Shown: positions 51,517-61,435, counted from the first letter of the stretch. The stretch is DNA of 64,000 bases from Natrinema salsiterrestre (GCF_029502005.1 NZ_JAMQOT010000002.1:682001-746000); one strand, 5' to 3'. The notes: generated by a model not told the origin, from the sequence alone. Program-made: numbers and translations.

Positions 51517-52743
51517 CTATCGCCCGAGGTCCTCGTGCGCGCTCGCGAGGTGTCGCGAGGCGAGCGCGGCTAACAGCGAGAGTTCGCCCGCCAGCGCGCC
51601 GACGGCGATGATTTCGGCGAGCGCGTCGGCGTTCGATCCGGGCGGGTCACCGCCCCCTCGAAGGCCCAGAACCTCGAGCGCTTCGGCCTGCGTCGGGAGT
51701 TTCGTGCCGCCGCCGACGGTGCCGACCTCGAGGGAAGCCAGCGAGACGCTGGCGTAGAGATCCGTGGTGCCGTCGTCGCGTTCGCGGGCGTCCATGGTGG
51801 TGATCGTGTTCGCGGCCTCGACGACCTGAGCCTCGTCCTGGCCGGTCGCGAGGAACGCCGCGCCGACGACGTTGGCGGCGTGGGCGTTGAATCCCAGACT
51901 GCCCGCCTTGGCGCTCCCGATCAGGTTTTTGCGAGTGTTGGCCTCGGCGATGGCGTCGGCGGTCGTGTGGAGCCGATCTTCGACGAGTTCGCCGGGGACC
52001 AGCACGTCAGCGGTGACCGAGCGTCCCCGTCCCTCGACGGCGTTGATCGCGGCCGGTTTCTTGTCCGAGCAGAGGTTACCCGAGAGGGCCACGAGCGAGG
52101 CGGGCGTCTCGCGCTCGACGAGTTCGCAGGCCTCGCCGGTCGCGATCGTGGCCATGTTCATCCCCATCGCGTCCTTGGTGTCGTAGGCGAAGCGCAGGAA
52201 GACGGAGTCGCCGACCACGTAGGGTTCGATATCGAGCAACTCCCCGTGGCTCGTCGTCGACTCGGCGGCCTCACGGAGCGCCTCGAAATTGTCCTCGACC
52301 CACTCGACCGTCTCGGCGGCCTCGGCGACGCCCGCCACCCGAAAGACCGGGGCTCGCGTCATTCCGTTTTTCGTGACGCGGGCGTCGGCTCCCCCCGCAG
52401 TGCGGATCACGCCGAGGCCGCGGTTGACCGACGCCAGCAGCGCGCCCTCCGTCGTCGCGAGCGGGAGGTAGTGCTCGTCGTCGGTCGCGCCGCCGTTCAC
52501 CGGGACGGGACCCACGACGCCCATCGGCACCTGCGCCGCGCCGATCATGTTCTCGATGTTCGGGTCCGCTTGCTCGGCCGGGAACGCGTAGTCCCCGATC
52601 GCCTCGAGTTCGGTCCCCGTCTCGCGTTCGACGAGCAGCCGGCGCGCGTGCGCTGCAGTGTCGTAATCGGCGTGCTCCTCGAGTTCGTGAATGCGAAGGT
52701 CGCCGTCGCGCACCCGCTCGGCGAGGTCCTCGGCGTCTGTCAT
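51517..52743 (-). CDS. hmgA: HMG-CoA reductase (class I, archaeal)
   Basis: This is the key enzyme of the mevalonate pathway for archaeal isoprenoid lipids: HMG-CoA + 2 NADPH to mevalonate. In 408 residues, ENMIGAAQVPMGVVGP near 64 (signature 1 with catalytic Glu nearby), RFAYDTKDAMGMNMATIATG near 180 (NADPH site), GNLCSDKKPAAINAVEGRG near 220 (catalytic Lys) and GTVGGGTKLPTQ near 330. A His near the C-terminus (ASRHLASAHEDL) is the general acid. Statins target this enzyme in haloarchaea. Confidence 0.97.
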   Translation of the reverse strand: MTDAEDLAERVRDGDLRIHELEEHADYDTAAHARRLLVERETGTELEAIGDYAFPAEQADPNIENMIGAAQVPMGVVGPVPVNGGATDDEHYLPLATTEGALLASVNRGLGVIRTAGGADARVTKNGMTRAPVFRVAGVAEAAETVEWVEDNFEALREAAESTTSHGELLDIEPYVVGDSVFLRFAYDTKDAMGMNMATIATGEACELVERETPASLVALSGNLCSDKKPAAINAVEGRGRSVTADVLVPGELVEDRLHTTADAIAEANTRKNLIGSAKAGSLGFNAHAANVVGAAFLATGQDEAQVVEAANTITTMDARERDDGTTDLYASVSLASLEVGTVGGGTKLPTQAEALEVLGLRGGGDPPGSNADALAEIIAVGALAGELSLLAALASRHLASAHEDLGR

Positions 52744-52839
52744 GGATGGGGCAAGAGGGCGGTGGGTCCTAACAGTTGCTGATCGTCGCGGCTCGAGCGG
52801 GCGACGTCTCCTCCGACCCGTCGAACAGACCCGTAGCCG

Positions 52840-53226
52840 TCACGATACCCTCGTCACCGAGTCGTCGGTCTCGGTCCCGTACTCCGCGAGGATTTCGTAA
52901 CAGACCAGTGCGACGACGGAACCGGTGCCGATCGCGGCGATCAGGAGGTAGCCGACTCCCTCTGCCTCGGCGGTGAACGCGAGCGCGAACGCCGCCGTCG
53001 TGATCGCGGCGACGCGCAGCCTGCTTCGGAATCGATCCCCGTCGCCGGTGGCCGCGAGATACAGGTTCGGGAGCGCGACGGCGATCCCGGCGATCAGGAG
53101 AAACGAGAGGAGCGGTCGGTCGCGAACCGCGACCCCGAACTGTCGATCGACGACGATGGAGCCGGCGAGCGCGAGGACGAGCAGGAGAAGCGATCCAAAG
53201 AGAACGCGGCCTTCGCGATCGATCAT
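52840..53226 (-). CDS. Four-helix membrane protein, function unknown
   Basis: The 128-residue protein has membrane helices around 8-26, 37-58, 68-88 and 90-110, with an Asp/Thr-rich tail ending VTRVS. No recognisable motif. The start MIDREGRVLFGSLLL is well placed and the reading is acidic outside the helices, so the gene is likely real. It is divergent from an amidohydrolase. Confidence 0.72.
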   Translation of the reverse strand: MIDREGRVLFGSLLLLVLALAGSIVVDRQFGVAVRDRPLLSFLLIAGIAVALPNLYLAATGDGDRFRSRLRVAAITTAAFALAFTAEAEGVGYLLIAAIGTGSVVALVCYEILAEYGTETDDSVTRVS

Positions 53227-53400
53227 ACCGCTCGGTCAACGGGCGGTCAAGTGAACCTTGCGCCCCGGGCCGGGTTGTAGGGACGTGTTACGGCTCGAGT
53301 TCGAGGTTTGGGGTCTCCTACAGTCTCGAGCCGGCGAGAACGAACGCACGCGGAGCGAGCGGACCAAACCGTTTTGCCCCTCGCCCGTGCGCGTTCTCCC

Positions 53401-54990
53401 ATGACGGCGGCCGCCGACCTCCTGCTCGTCGACGCGGAGGTCCAGACGCTCACCGAGTCGGGCACCGAGTACGAGGCAGTCGCGATCCGCGACGGCGAGA
53501 TCGTCCGGCTCGGAGACGCGGACGACTGCGAGTTCCTCGCGGGCGTCGAGACCGAGGTGATCGACTGCGAGGGTCGCGTCGTTTTGCCCGGATTCATCGA
53601 CGCGCACACGCACATGGAGCAACTGGGACAGCACCTGGTTCACGCGGACCTCTCGAGCGCCGACAGCGCGGCGGAGTGCGTGCAGTCGCTCCGCGACCAC
53701 GCCGCCGACGAGCCGGATCGCGAGTGGATCCTCGGGTTCGGCTACGACGACAGCGCGTGGCCCGAGGGGCAGTCGGCCCCGCTGACGCGCGCGCAACTCG
53801 ACCGGGTCAGCGGGGATCGACCGGTCGTCGCGATGCGGGTCGATCTGCACACCGCCTCGTTGAATTCGGTCGCGCTCGAGACCCTCGGCGACGCCCTGCC
53901 CGAGGGCGACCTCCGGCAGAAGGACGGCGAGCCGACGGGCGTCGCAGTCGAGGACGCCGCCGAAGCGGTCAGGAAGCGACTCACGGCCGACCGGGAGGAG
54001 ATGCGAGACGTGCTCGAAGCGGCGACGGCGTACGCTGTCGAGCGCGGCGTTACGGGCGTCCACGACAAGGTTCGGGGCTCGGTCGCCCCGCGCGTCTACC
54101 GCGAGCTGGCCGCCGACGGCGACCTCCCGCTGCGCGTGCGGATCGACTACTGGAGCGACCACCTCGAGGCGCTCGTCGAGGTCGGGCTGGGGACGAACGA
54201 CGGCGACGAGCGCGTGCAAACCGGCGCGATCAAGTCCTTCTCGGACGGGAGTTTCGGGAGTCGGACGGCGAAGCTCCGGGAGCCGTACGCGGATTCCGGC
54301 GATAGCGACACCGACTCCGAGGGTTCCGACGAGGTGACCGACGAGCGCGGCCAGTGGGTCGTCGAACCCGCCGAACTCGACGACCTCGTCGAGCGGGCCG
54401 ACGGCGAGGGATACCAGCTCTGCGTTCACGCGATCGGCGACGACGCGATCGAGGAGACGCTGTCGGCGCTGGAAGCGACCGCCGATCCCGGCGGCTCGCG
54501 CCACCGAATCGAACACGCGGAGCTGGCGACCGACGACCACCTCGAGCGAATGGCCGATGCGGGGGTCGTCGCGTCGATGCAGCCGAACTTCCATCGCTGG
54601 GCCGACGACGGCGGGCTGTACGACCGGCGATTGGGCCAGCAGCGGCGCACGCGAACGAACCGATTCCGCCGGGTGCTCGAGGCCGGCGTCCCCCTCGCCT
54701 TCGGCTCGGACTGCATGCCGCTGGATCCGTTGTTGGGAATTCATCACGCCGTAAACGCGCCGACGGAGGCGCAGCGACTGTCCGTGACGGAAGCGCTACG
54801 CGCCTACACGGGAGGCGCTGCCTACGCCGGCTTCGATGACGGGCGACTCGGCGCGCTCGAGGTCGGCAAGCGCGGCGACCTCGTGGTTCTCGAGGCGTCG
54901 CCGTGGGATCGGTCGGACCGGATCGACGACATCGACGTCGCGGCGACGATCGTCGGCGGCGAGGTCGTCTTCGACGGCCGCTCGAGGTGA
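53401..54990 (+). CDS. Amidohydrolase family protein (YtcJ/N-substituted formamide deformylase type)
   Basis: The 529-residue metal-dependent hydrolase begins with the urease-like beta sandwich (LLLVDAEVQTLTESG), has the metal motif GFIDAHTHMEQLG near 63, the carboxylated-Lys/His region around GAIKSFSDGSFGSRTAKL near 277, HAIGDDAIEETLS near 342, RIEHAELA near 365 and PLAFGSDCMPLDPL near 435. The TADLLLVNG..HxH..DG pattern is the large YtcJ branch with mixed amide substrates. An acidic 15-residue insert follows the active site. The substrate is unknown. Confidence 0.93.
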   Translation: MTAAADLLLVDAEVQTLTESGTEYEAVAIRDGEIVRLGDADDCEFLAGVETEVIDCEGRVVLPGFIDAHTHMEQLGQHLVHADLSSADSAAECVQSLRDHAADEPDREWILGFGYDDSAWPEGQSAPLTRAQLDRVSGDRPVVAMRVDLHTASLNSVALETLGDALPEGDLRQKDGEPTGVAVEDAAEAVRKRLTADREEMRDVLEAATAYAVERGVTGVHDKVRGSVAPRVYRELAADGDLPLRVRIDYWSDHLEALVEVGLGTNDGDERVQTGAIKSFSDGSFGSRTAKLREPYADSGDSDTDSEGSDEVTDERGQWVVEPAELDDLVERADGEGYQLCVHAIGDDAIEETLSALEATADPGGSRHRIEHAELATDDHLERMADAGVVASMQPNFHRWADDGGLYDRRLGQQRRTRTNRFRRVLEAGVPLAFGSDCMPLDPLLGIHHAVNAPTEAQRLSVTEALRAYTGGAAYAGFDDGRLGALEVGKRGDLVVLEASPWDRSDRIDDIDVAATIVGGEVVFDGRSR

Positions 54991-55045
54991 CCGCCGTCGT
55001 CGCCTGGGGAATCGATTTTTGCCGCTGGAGAGCGACAACGGGAGC

Positions 55046-56029
55046 ATGGACGTGGGACTCATGGTCACGTCGTTCGGCGACGTGAACCTCGCAGACATCG
55101 CCGTTCGAGCCGAAAATCAGGGATACGACGCAGTCTGGGTCGGCGAGCTCTGGGGCGAGAGCGGGGTCGTGCAGGCGACCGAGATGGCCTGCCGGACCGA
55201 CGAGATCGGGATCGGCACCGCGATCCTCAACGTCTACTCCCGGTCGCCGGCCGTCCTCGCGATGACGGCGACGTCGCTCGAGCGCGCCTCCGAGGGCCGG
55301 TTCACGCTCGGCCTCGGGACGAGTACGGCGACGGCGGTCGAGGGCCTCCACGGGATGTCGTTCGATCGGCCGGTGAGACGCGCCCACGAGACGATCGAAC
55401 TGATCCGCGAGTTCACCGCGGGGACCGGCGGGCCGGTCGACTACGAGGGGGAACTGCTCGAGGCGGCGAACTTCCCGTCGGTCTCGACCGACGTCCCGAT
55501 CTATCACGCCGGCCTCGGACCGGCCAACCGCCGCGTCGTCGGCCGGTTGTGCGACGGGTGGATCCCGCACAACATCCCGTTCTCGCGGCTCGAGGGTGCC
55601 TTCGAAGAAGTCGCGACGGCCGCGCGGGAACGCGATCGAGATCCGGACGAGATCACGATCGCACCGTACGTGCCGTCGGCGGTCAGCGACGACCCGACCG
55701 AGGCCCGCGAGACCCTGCGTCGACACGTCGCCTACTACGTCGGGAGCGGCGACGGGTACCGCCGCGCCGTCGCGACGGAATTCCCGGACGAAGCCGATCG
55801 GATCGCCGAGGCGTGGCGCAACGGCGAGAAAAGCGACGCCGCGGGCGCAGTGACCGACGAGATGATCGCCGATCTCGGCGTCGCCGGGACACCCGAGGAG
55901 GCCCGCGATCAGCTTCGGACGCTCGCGGCCGAGACGGGAATCGACCACCCGATCGTCGTCGTTCCGGAACCGGCCTCGAACGAGGTCACGGAGACGACGA
56001 TCGACGCGCTCGCGCCGGAGCGGTTGTAG
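55046..56029 (+). CDS. LLM-class F420-dependent oxidoreductase
   Basis: The 327-residue luciferase-like TIM barrel reads MDVGLMVTSFGDVNLADIAV, DAVWVGELWGES near 29, FTLGLGTSTATAVEGLHGM near 91 and VDYEGELLEAANFP near 131. F420 is the expected cofactor in haloarchaea and the TIM-barrel geometry fits the mer/adf-like group. It is co-directional with the amidohydrolase with 55 bases between. Confidence 0.9.
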   Translation: MDVGLMVTSFGDVNLADIAVRAENQGYDAVWVGELWGESGVVQATEMACRTDEIGIGTAILNVYSRSPAVLAMTATSLERASEGRFTLGLGTSTATAVEGLHGMSFDRPVRRAHETIELIREFTAGTGGPVDYEGELLEAANFPSVSTDVPIYHAGLGPANRRVVGRLCDGWIPHNIPFSRLEGAFEEVATAARERDRDPDEITIAPYVPSAVSDDPTEARETLRRHVAYYVGSGDGYRRAVATEFPDEADRIAEAWRNGEKSDAAGAVTDEMIADLGVAGTPEEARDQLRTLAAETGIDHPIVVVPEPASNEVTETTIDALAPERL

Positions 56030-56142
56030 CGGCTGTCGCGGTGGAATCAGTGCAATCCGGTCTGAGACTGCCACCGACCCTTGCGAATCCGCGGACAGCG
56101 CTTTTCCAGCGAACCGGCGAACGGCCGGACGACGGACGACCC

Positions 56143-56598
56143 ATGAGTACGAGCTACACCGATTTCGTCGGCGAGGTACAGCACCGAATCGAGGCCGGTC
56201 GGCAGGCCGAAGCCGTCCGAACGACGCGTGCGGTCCTCGAGACGCTCGGCGAGCGCGTCGGGGAAGGCGGTGCGACGGACATCGCCGGCCCGCTCCCGAT
56301 GGAGATCGACCGATACCTGCTGGCCGCCGACCACGGGCAGACCTACGACTACGACGCGTTCGTCGATCGGGTCCTCGAGCGGCTGAACTACGACGATCTG
56401 GACCTCGACGCGTCGTACGGCCGGCCGTCGACCATCGACCGCTCCGAGGCGGTCTACCGGATCAAGGCCGTCGTCGAACTCGTCAGCGAGCGGGTCCCCG
56501 GCGGGGAACTGGCCCACGCCGAAGAGCAGTTGCCCGACGAGTTCGAGGAGCTGTTCGAGTTCGTCGACGTCGAGACCAAACCCTGGGAAGAGGCCTGA
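56143..56598 (+). CDS. DUF2267 protein
   Basis: The 151-residue helical protein has the duplicated DUF2267 unit: FVGEVQHRIEAGRQAEAVRTTRAVLETLGERV near 8-39 and YRIKAVVELVSERVPGGELAHAEEQLPDEFEELF near 105-138 (both abbreviated). The repeat of VLETLxER and LPxEF is typical. It has no known activity; homologues accompany stress genes. Confidence 0.9.
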   Translation: MSTSYTDFVGEVQHRIEAGRQAEAVRTTRAVLETLGERVGEGGATDIAGPLPMEIDRYLLAADHGQTYDYDAFVDRVLERLNYDDLDLDASYGRPSTIDRSEAVYRIKAVVELVSERVPGGELAHAEEQLPDEFEELFEFVDVETKPWEEA

Positions 56599-56791
56599 GT
56601 ACCGCCCCGTGCGGAAAGACGAGCCGATCGCAGTAGTCTCCGTTTCACGCCGGATCGGCGCCCACCGTGCCGTCGTTCGCGATGTTCGCCCGAGCCACCA
56701 GCGAGCGCGACTCGAGACTGCGCGAAATCGTCCGGCGAGGGGCCGCCGATCCGCGCGAGGTACTAAGAACTGCGGGCCCGATCGTACGGGC

Positions 56792-57580
56792 ATGGAATCC
56801 GTTGGCAGTGGACTCGCCGCGATCGACTGGAACGACCGCCGGGCCGACGTCTACCTCTCGCGGCCCGACAAGCGAAACGCGATGACCGTCCCGCTGATGC
56901 GGGACCTCGTCGACGCTTTCGACCGCGTCGACGCGGCCGAGGACGTCCGGGCAGCCACGTTGCTCGGCGAGGGGTCCGTCTTCTGCGCGGGGATGGACCT
57001 CGAGATGATGCGCGATCGCGTCGAACCGGATTCGGAGATCGATCGCGACGTCTTCCCCGACGTGCTCGCCGCGATCGAGGAGACCCGCCAGCCGGTCGTC
57101 GCCGGGATCAAGCGCGCGGCCCCGGCGGGCGCGTTCGAACTCACGCTCCCCTGTGACTTCCGAATCATCGGCCGGGATGCGAAATACGGGCTGCTCGAGG
57201 TCGCGCTCGGCACGTTCCCCCACGGCGGCGGGACCCAGCGACTCCCCCGTCTCGTCGGGCTCTCGAATGCGAAAGAGATAGTGCTCACCGGGGAGTTCGT
57301 CGCCCCCGAAGACGCGGCCGACATGGGTCTAGTCCACGAGGTCGTCGACACCGAGGCGGTCGACGACCGGGCGAAAGCGTTCGCCGACGACCTCTGTGAG
57401 AACGCGCCGCTCGGACTCCGAAACGGGAAACGGGCGCTCAACGCCGCGTTCGAGCTGCCCCTCGAGCGCGGCCTCGAGTACGAACGCCAGTTGGGCCGCG
57501 AACTCGACGAGACGCACGATTACCGTGAGGGATTCGAGGCGCAGCTCGAGGGGCGAAAGCCGGAGTTCAGAGGCGAATAA
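56792..57580 (+). CDS. Enoyl-CoA hydratase/isomerase family protein
   Basis: The 262-residue crotonase-fold protein has RADVYLSRPDKRNAM near 17-31, the first oxyanion segment SVFCAGMDLEMMRD near 63, and the second in KRAAPAGAFELTLPCDFRIIG near 107-127, followed by GLLEVALGTFPHGGGTQRLPRLVG near 133. Glu136 is in the position of a catalytic acid; the other Glu (GxGGG region) is replaced by AAPAGAF, so hydration may be altered. It may act in fatty or branched-chain acid degradation. Confidence 0.9.
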   Translation: MESVGSGLAAIDWNDRRADVYLSRPDKRNAMTVPLMRDLVDAFDRVDAAEDVRAATLLGEGSVFCAGMDLEMMRDRVEPDSEIDRDVFPDVLAAIEETRQPVVAGIKRAAPAGAFELTLPCDFRIIGRDAKYGLLEVALGTFPHGGGTQRLPRLVGLSNAKEIVLTGEFVAPEDAADMGLVHEVVDTEAVDDRAKAFADDLCENAPLGLRNGKRALNAAFELPLERGLEYERQLGRELDETHDYREGFEAQLEGRKPEFRGE

Positions 57581-57603
57581 GCGGAAAACGCGGGAGCGAT
57601 CGA

Positions 57604-58503
57604 TTACCGACGGTCGTAGACCCGCACCGCCCGATCGTGCCGCTTCGAGAGACCGTTGGGGTTGCGCCGGGTCGATCGGTCGGCGTATCGAGCGCGGACG
57701 CCGTCCCACAGTCCGCGGGCGATGTTCCTCCCCACGTCGGTCCCGTCCGACGCCCAGCCCGTCGGCGTCGCGTCGCCGGACGCCAGCCGGCGAACGCCGC
57801 TGAGGCCGTCCCGGAACGCGCTTCCGGCGGTCCGAGCGAGGACGGTCGGCCGCACGCCGTAATTCTTCGCGAGCCGGTAGGACAGCGACCGGTAGGTCAC
57901 TCCCCAGTCGGGGTCGGCTCGGCCGCCATCGGTCCCGACCTCACAGCGGACGGCCATCGTCGGGTTCCAGGCGACCTCACGCTCGAGTCCCGCGATGCGG
58001 TGTGCGCAGTCGCGTTCGCTCGCCTCCTCGAGGTACTCGTCGAACCCGTCGAGTGACTCGAGGACGGATCGATCGAACGCGACGTTGTCTCCGTGGAAGT
58101 GGGTCACCGGTCGGCCTGCGACTCGCTGCGATGACCGCCGGTCAGTCCCGAACGGACCGCCGGTCACCGGGCCGGTGACGACGGCCGTCCCGTCGGTCAT
58201 GGATTCGTCGATACCCCGATACCAGCCCTCGTCGACGGCGTACTCGCCGTCGAGGAAGGCGACGACGTCTCCCGTCGCGAGTTCGAAGCCGGCGTTCCGG
58301 GAGACGCTCGGGTTCCGTTCCGAGATTTCGACGAGGACGTCCACGTCGTCGCGCTCCCGAACGACGCCGGTCGTCCCGTCCGAGGAGGGGCCGTTGACGA
58401 CGATGACCTCCGTCGACGAGGGGGTCCGTTCGGCGATCGCGTCGAGACACGACAGCAACTGCTCTCGGTCGTTGAGCGTCGACACCACTACCGAGAGATC
58501 CAT
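57604..58503 (-). CDS. Family 2 glycosyltransferase (Agl-like)
   Basis: The 299-residue soluble GT2 begins MDLSVVVSTLNDREQLLSCLDAI, has AFLDGEYAVDEGWY near 83 (DxD-like site DGE in place of DAD) and NVAFDRSVLESLDGFDEYLEEASERDCAHRIAG near 141-173 (described). A basic C-terminus follows. The layout resembles Agl enzymes of archaeal N-glycosylation. A methyltransferase gene lies 53 bases upstream on the same strand, a common pairing for glycan decoration. Confidence 0.9.
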   Translation of the reverse strand: MDLSVVVSTLNDREQLLSCLDAIAERTPSSTEVIVVNGPSSDGTTGVVRERDDVDVLVEISERNPSVSRNAGFELATGDVVAFLDGEYAVDEGWYRGIDESMTDGTAVVTGPVTGGPFGTDRRSSQRVAGRPVTHFHGDNVAFDRSVLESLDGFDEYLEEASERDCAHRIAGLEREVAWNPTMAVRCEVGTDGGRADPDWGVTYRSLSYRLAKNYGVRPTVLARTAGSAFRDGLSGVRRLASGDATPTGWASDGTDVGRNIARGLWDGVRARYADRSTRRNPNGLSKRHDRAVRVYDRR

Positions 58504-58556
58504 ACCGGCCGATAGGAACTCCGAATAGTAAATAGATTGGTTTCAGATCGGTTCGA

Positions 58557-59264
58557 TCAGCGAACGCGGGTGTTCCAGTACGATACCGACGCCAAGTGAT
58601 CGGAAAGGGAGAACTCACCGATCCCCTCGTCGAGCGCTCGGAGCGGCGACGCGAGCGCGTTGGGGATCGACCGGTATAGCCCGTATGGCAGGAGAAAGTC
58701 GTCTTCGACGTCGACCAGCGTGAGATCCGTCTTCGCGAGGAGGACTGCGACTTCGCTCTTCGAGTAGAGCCGCGATCCCATCGGGAGCGCCCAGTTATAG
58801 ACGCTCCGGGTCGAAAACCGGTTGAACGTATCGAAGACGATCTGATCGCGGGAGACCCGTCGCATCTCCTGGAGGAACGCCTCGGGATCGTCCGCGAGAT
58901 GGAAGAACCGCATCGCCACGACGGTATCGAAGTGATCGTCCGGAAACGGCAATCGACCCGCGTCACCGCGGAGGAAATCGAGCGTTCCCGCGAGGTCGGC
59001 ATCCCGCGCTTTCCGTCGCCCTTGCTGTAACATCGCTGCCGAGATATCCAGTCCCACCACGTCCGCACCCTGATCGGCCAACATGACGGTAAATCGCCCG
59101 GTACCACAGGCGATCTCGAGGATCTTACGGTCCTCGATCGGCATGATAGCGTCGAGGACGGCTGCCTTCTCCCGGCGGTCGATCAGCTGTCCGCCCCGGG
59201 AGAACCGCTTATCGTCGTACTCCTCGGCGATGTCGTCGGCCTGGTACCACTCCTGTCCTTTCAC
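58557..59264 (-). CDS. Class I SAM-dependent methyltransferase
   Basis: The 235-residue UbiE/type 11-like protein has motif I ILEIACGTGRFTVMLADQG near 48-66, motif II VVGLDISAAMLQQG near 69, FLRGDAGRLPFPDDHFDTVVAMRFFHLADD near 98-127 (motif III and the acidic region, abbreviated) and a C-terminal beta part. It lies just before the GT2 gene and probably methylates a sugar or lipid carrier intermediate; that target is inferred from the pair only. Confidence 0.92.
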   Translation of the reverse strand: MKGQEWYQADDIAEEYDDKRFSRGGQLIDRREKAAVLDAIMPIEDRKILEIACGTGRFTVMLADQGADVVGLDISAAMLQQGRRKARDADLAGTLDFLRGDAGRLPFPDDHFDTVVAMRFFHLADDPEAFLQEMRRVSRDQIVFDTFNRFSTRSVYNWALPMGSRLYSKSEVAVLLAKTDLTLVDVEDDFLLPYGLYRSIPNALASPLRALDEGIGEFSLSDHLASVSYWNTRVR

Positions 59265-59487
59265 ACTGAGCGAAGCTACTGTCGTGATGGGATAAAACGA
59301 TACTGAAGTCGGATGACGAATACCGAAGCGGCGAGATGGACGTTCGAACAGTTTACGCGACGGCCGCCGCCGAAAGCGGCCAGCAAATTAAGTGTGTTAA
59401 TACATCATTCATACGCCTTATACAAACTACATTGTTCGTATCCACATATAGGGAAGCTTTACCACTGGCGGTTCCGCCCACGTAGGT

Positions 59488-59769
59488 ATGAGCACGAGCA
59501 CAGCCGAGGACCGCACCGCCGCCGCCGAGGAAACGCTTTCCGAGGACGAATACCGCGATCGCCTCCGCGATCTCCCGCCGAGTGCGAAACTCGTCGCGAA
59601 GGTGCTCGAAACCGATTCGCCGCTCTCGCAGGGACAACTCGCCGAGGAATCGCTGCTTCCCGATCGCACCGTTCGCTACGCGCTCAACCGACTCGAGGAC
59701 GTCGGGCTCGTCGGCTCCCGGTACAGCTTCCGAGACGCTCGCAAGCAGGTCTACTTCCTCAAGCACTAA
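59488..59769 (+). CDS. Winged-helix transcriptional regulator (MarR/TrmB-type, single domain)
   Basis: The 93-residue protein has an acidic N-terminus and a winged helix (LPPSAKLVAKVLETDSPLSQGQLAEESLLPDRTVRYALNRLEDVGLV; about 30-77, described) with a short wing YSFRDARKQVYFL. The promoter stretch before it is unusually AT-rich and contains ACAAACTACATTGT, an ACAA/TTGT inverted pair that could be a self-operator. Confidence 0.88.
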   Translation: MSTSTAEDRTAAAEETLSEDEYRDRLRDLPPSAKLVAKVLETDSPLSQGQLAEESLLPDRTVRYALNRLEDVGLVGSRYSFRDARKQVYFLKH

Positions 59770-59887
59770 CCGGGGAGACGCCGGTTGCCCGGTTCCGTGG
59801 GACGTGCGGGGGGATCGGGAGTGACGCGGGCACTGGGGAGTCGCCGGCCGCCGATATACACTTTTCCGCTCGGTGTCACCTCGAGGT

Positions 59888-60679
59888 ATGAACGTCGTTT
59901 CCCGGTCCGTGTCAGTTGCAACGCGCGCCCCCAGCGGTGAAACCAACGCCTATCTGCTCGGGACGGATCCAGCGATCCTCGTCGATCCGGCAGCGCGTAC
60001 CGAGGACCTCGACCGACTGGTTCGCGAGCGAAACGTCGCACACGTCCTCGTCACCCACACCCACCCCGATCACGTCGGTGCGGTCGACGCCTACGCCGCC
60101 GAGACCGACGCGACGGTCTGGGCCCGGTACGGTCGAGTCGACCGGTTTCGCGACGCGACGGGCCGTTCCCCCGATCGAACGTTCGCCCCGGGAACGACCA
60201 TCCGCCTCGGCGACGAACGCGTTCGGGTTCTCGACGCGCCCGGACACGCGCCGGACCACGTCGCGCTCGAGGCCGGTCGCGACGGACCGATCCTCTGTGG
60301 CGACTGTGCCGTCCGCGAAGGCAGCGTCGTCGTCGGTGCCCCTGAGGGAGACATGCGCGCGTACGTGACGACGCTGCGACGCCTCTGGGCGATGGACCCA
60401 CCGGCGCTCTATCCGGGTCACGGCCGCGAAATCGACGACCCGCGTGCGACCCTCGAGCGACTGCTTTCTCACCGCGCCCGGCGCGAGGAACGCGTCCGCG
60501 AGGCAGTCGACGAGGGCGCCGAGACCCTCGATGAAATCCTCGACGGGGCCTACGAAAAGGACCTGTCGGGCGTGCGCGACCTCGCGCGGGCGACGGTCGC
60601 CGCCCACCTCGAGAAGCTCGCCGTCGAGGGGCGAGTGACGTGGGACGGCGAGCGAGCGACGCCGTCCGAGGGCGACTGA
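59888..60679 (+). CDS. Metallo-beta-lactamase fold hydrolase
   Basis: The 263-residue MBL protein has the metal motif HTHPDH at 57-62, a downstream His in LDAPGHAPDHV near 117-127, an Asp in CGDC near 137 and the final His in LYPGHGREIDD near 178. A C-terminal winged-helix-like domain (about 195-255, VREAVDEGAETLDEI...LARATVAAHLEKL) is typical of the LACTB2/RNase-like subgroup. It could hydrolyse thioesters or nucleic acid ends; the substrate is unknown. Confidence 0.92.
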   Translation: MNVVSRSVSVATRAPSGETNAYLLGTDPAILVDPAARTEDLDRLVRERNVAHVLVTHTHPDHVGAVDAYAAETDATVWARYGRVDRFRDATGRSPDRTFAPGTTIRLGDERVRVLDAPGHAPDHVALEAGRDGPILCGDCAVREGSVVVGAPEGDMRAYVTTLRRLWAMDPPALYPGHGREIDDPRATLERLLSHRARREERVREAVDEGAETLDEILDGAYEKDLSGVRDLARATVAAHLEKLAVEGRVTWDGERATPSEGD

Positions 60680-60709
60680 CTTTTCCCCGTCGGCTTCCTC
60701 CCCTCCGGT

Positions 60710-61381
60710 GTGCAATCGCTCGAAGCGGAACTCGGAGACGCGCGCCAGCTCGCCGTCGACGACCTCGCGGACGCGATCGAGTCGATCGGCTTCGAGTGTA
60801 CCCGCTGTGGCGCCTGCTGCAAGGGCGACGACGAGGACGATCACACCGCGACCGTCTTTCCTGACGAAGTGCGCGATCTAAAGGAGAGCGACAGCTACGA
60901 CGGCGACTACGACTGGCGCGACGTCGCTCGGCCGATGCCGTACGGACTCTCGGCGGGTGACGACGGGCTCGAGGGCGAGACGTTCGAGTGGGCGCTCCAG
61001 ACCGACGGCTGCGGTGACTGCACCTTTTACGAAGAAGACGACTCGGGAACGGGCGCCTGCGCTGCCCACGACGACCGCCCGCTGATCTGTCGCACCTACC
61101 CGTTCAGCGTCGCGCTCGCGGGCACCAGCCAGCCGATGGGCGAAGCCGTCGACGAAGCGGGCATGGTCCGCGCCCACGAGTGCGAGGGGCTCGGTCGGGA
61201 CATCTCCCGCGATGACGCTGAGGAGTTAGCTCGAGCGCTGAAAGAACGCGCCGTTCGAGAACTCGAGGAGGCCATCGCGGTCCGGGACGAGTACGAACCC
61301 GCCGACCGCGGTCCCGGCGAGATCGTCGTTCACGACTCCGAGGGGGCGAAGCGGGTCGACGGGACGCCGCTCGAAGAGTGA
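60710..61381 (+). CDS. YkgJ-type cysteine-cluster protein
   Basis: The 223-residue protein has a CTRCGACCKGDD cluster near residues 25-36, CGDCTFYE near 101, CAAHDDRPLICRTYPFSV near 118 and HECEG near 154: the CxxCxxCC...CxxC...CxxH pattern of the YkgJ/Fe-S or zinc cluster family (UPF0153). GTG 60710 is the start. Members are thought to bind a metal cluster and have an unclear role. It ends at the hairpin terminator region. Confidence 0.9.
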   Translation: MQSLEAELGDARQLAVDDLADAIESIGFECTRCGACCKGDDEDDHTATVFPDEVRDLKESDSYDGDYDWRDVARPMPYGLSAGDDGLEGETFEWALQTDGCGDCTFYEEDDSGTGACAAHDDRPLICRTYPFSVALAGTSQPMGEAVDEAGMVRAHECEGLGRDISRDDAEELARALKERAVRELEEAIAVRDEYEPADRGPGEIVVHDSEGAKRVDGTPLEE

Positions 61382-61435
61382 AGGAGCGATCGCCATAGAT
61401 CGAGCAATAAGACCCCTCTCAGTAGCGGTTCTGTA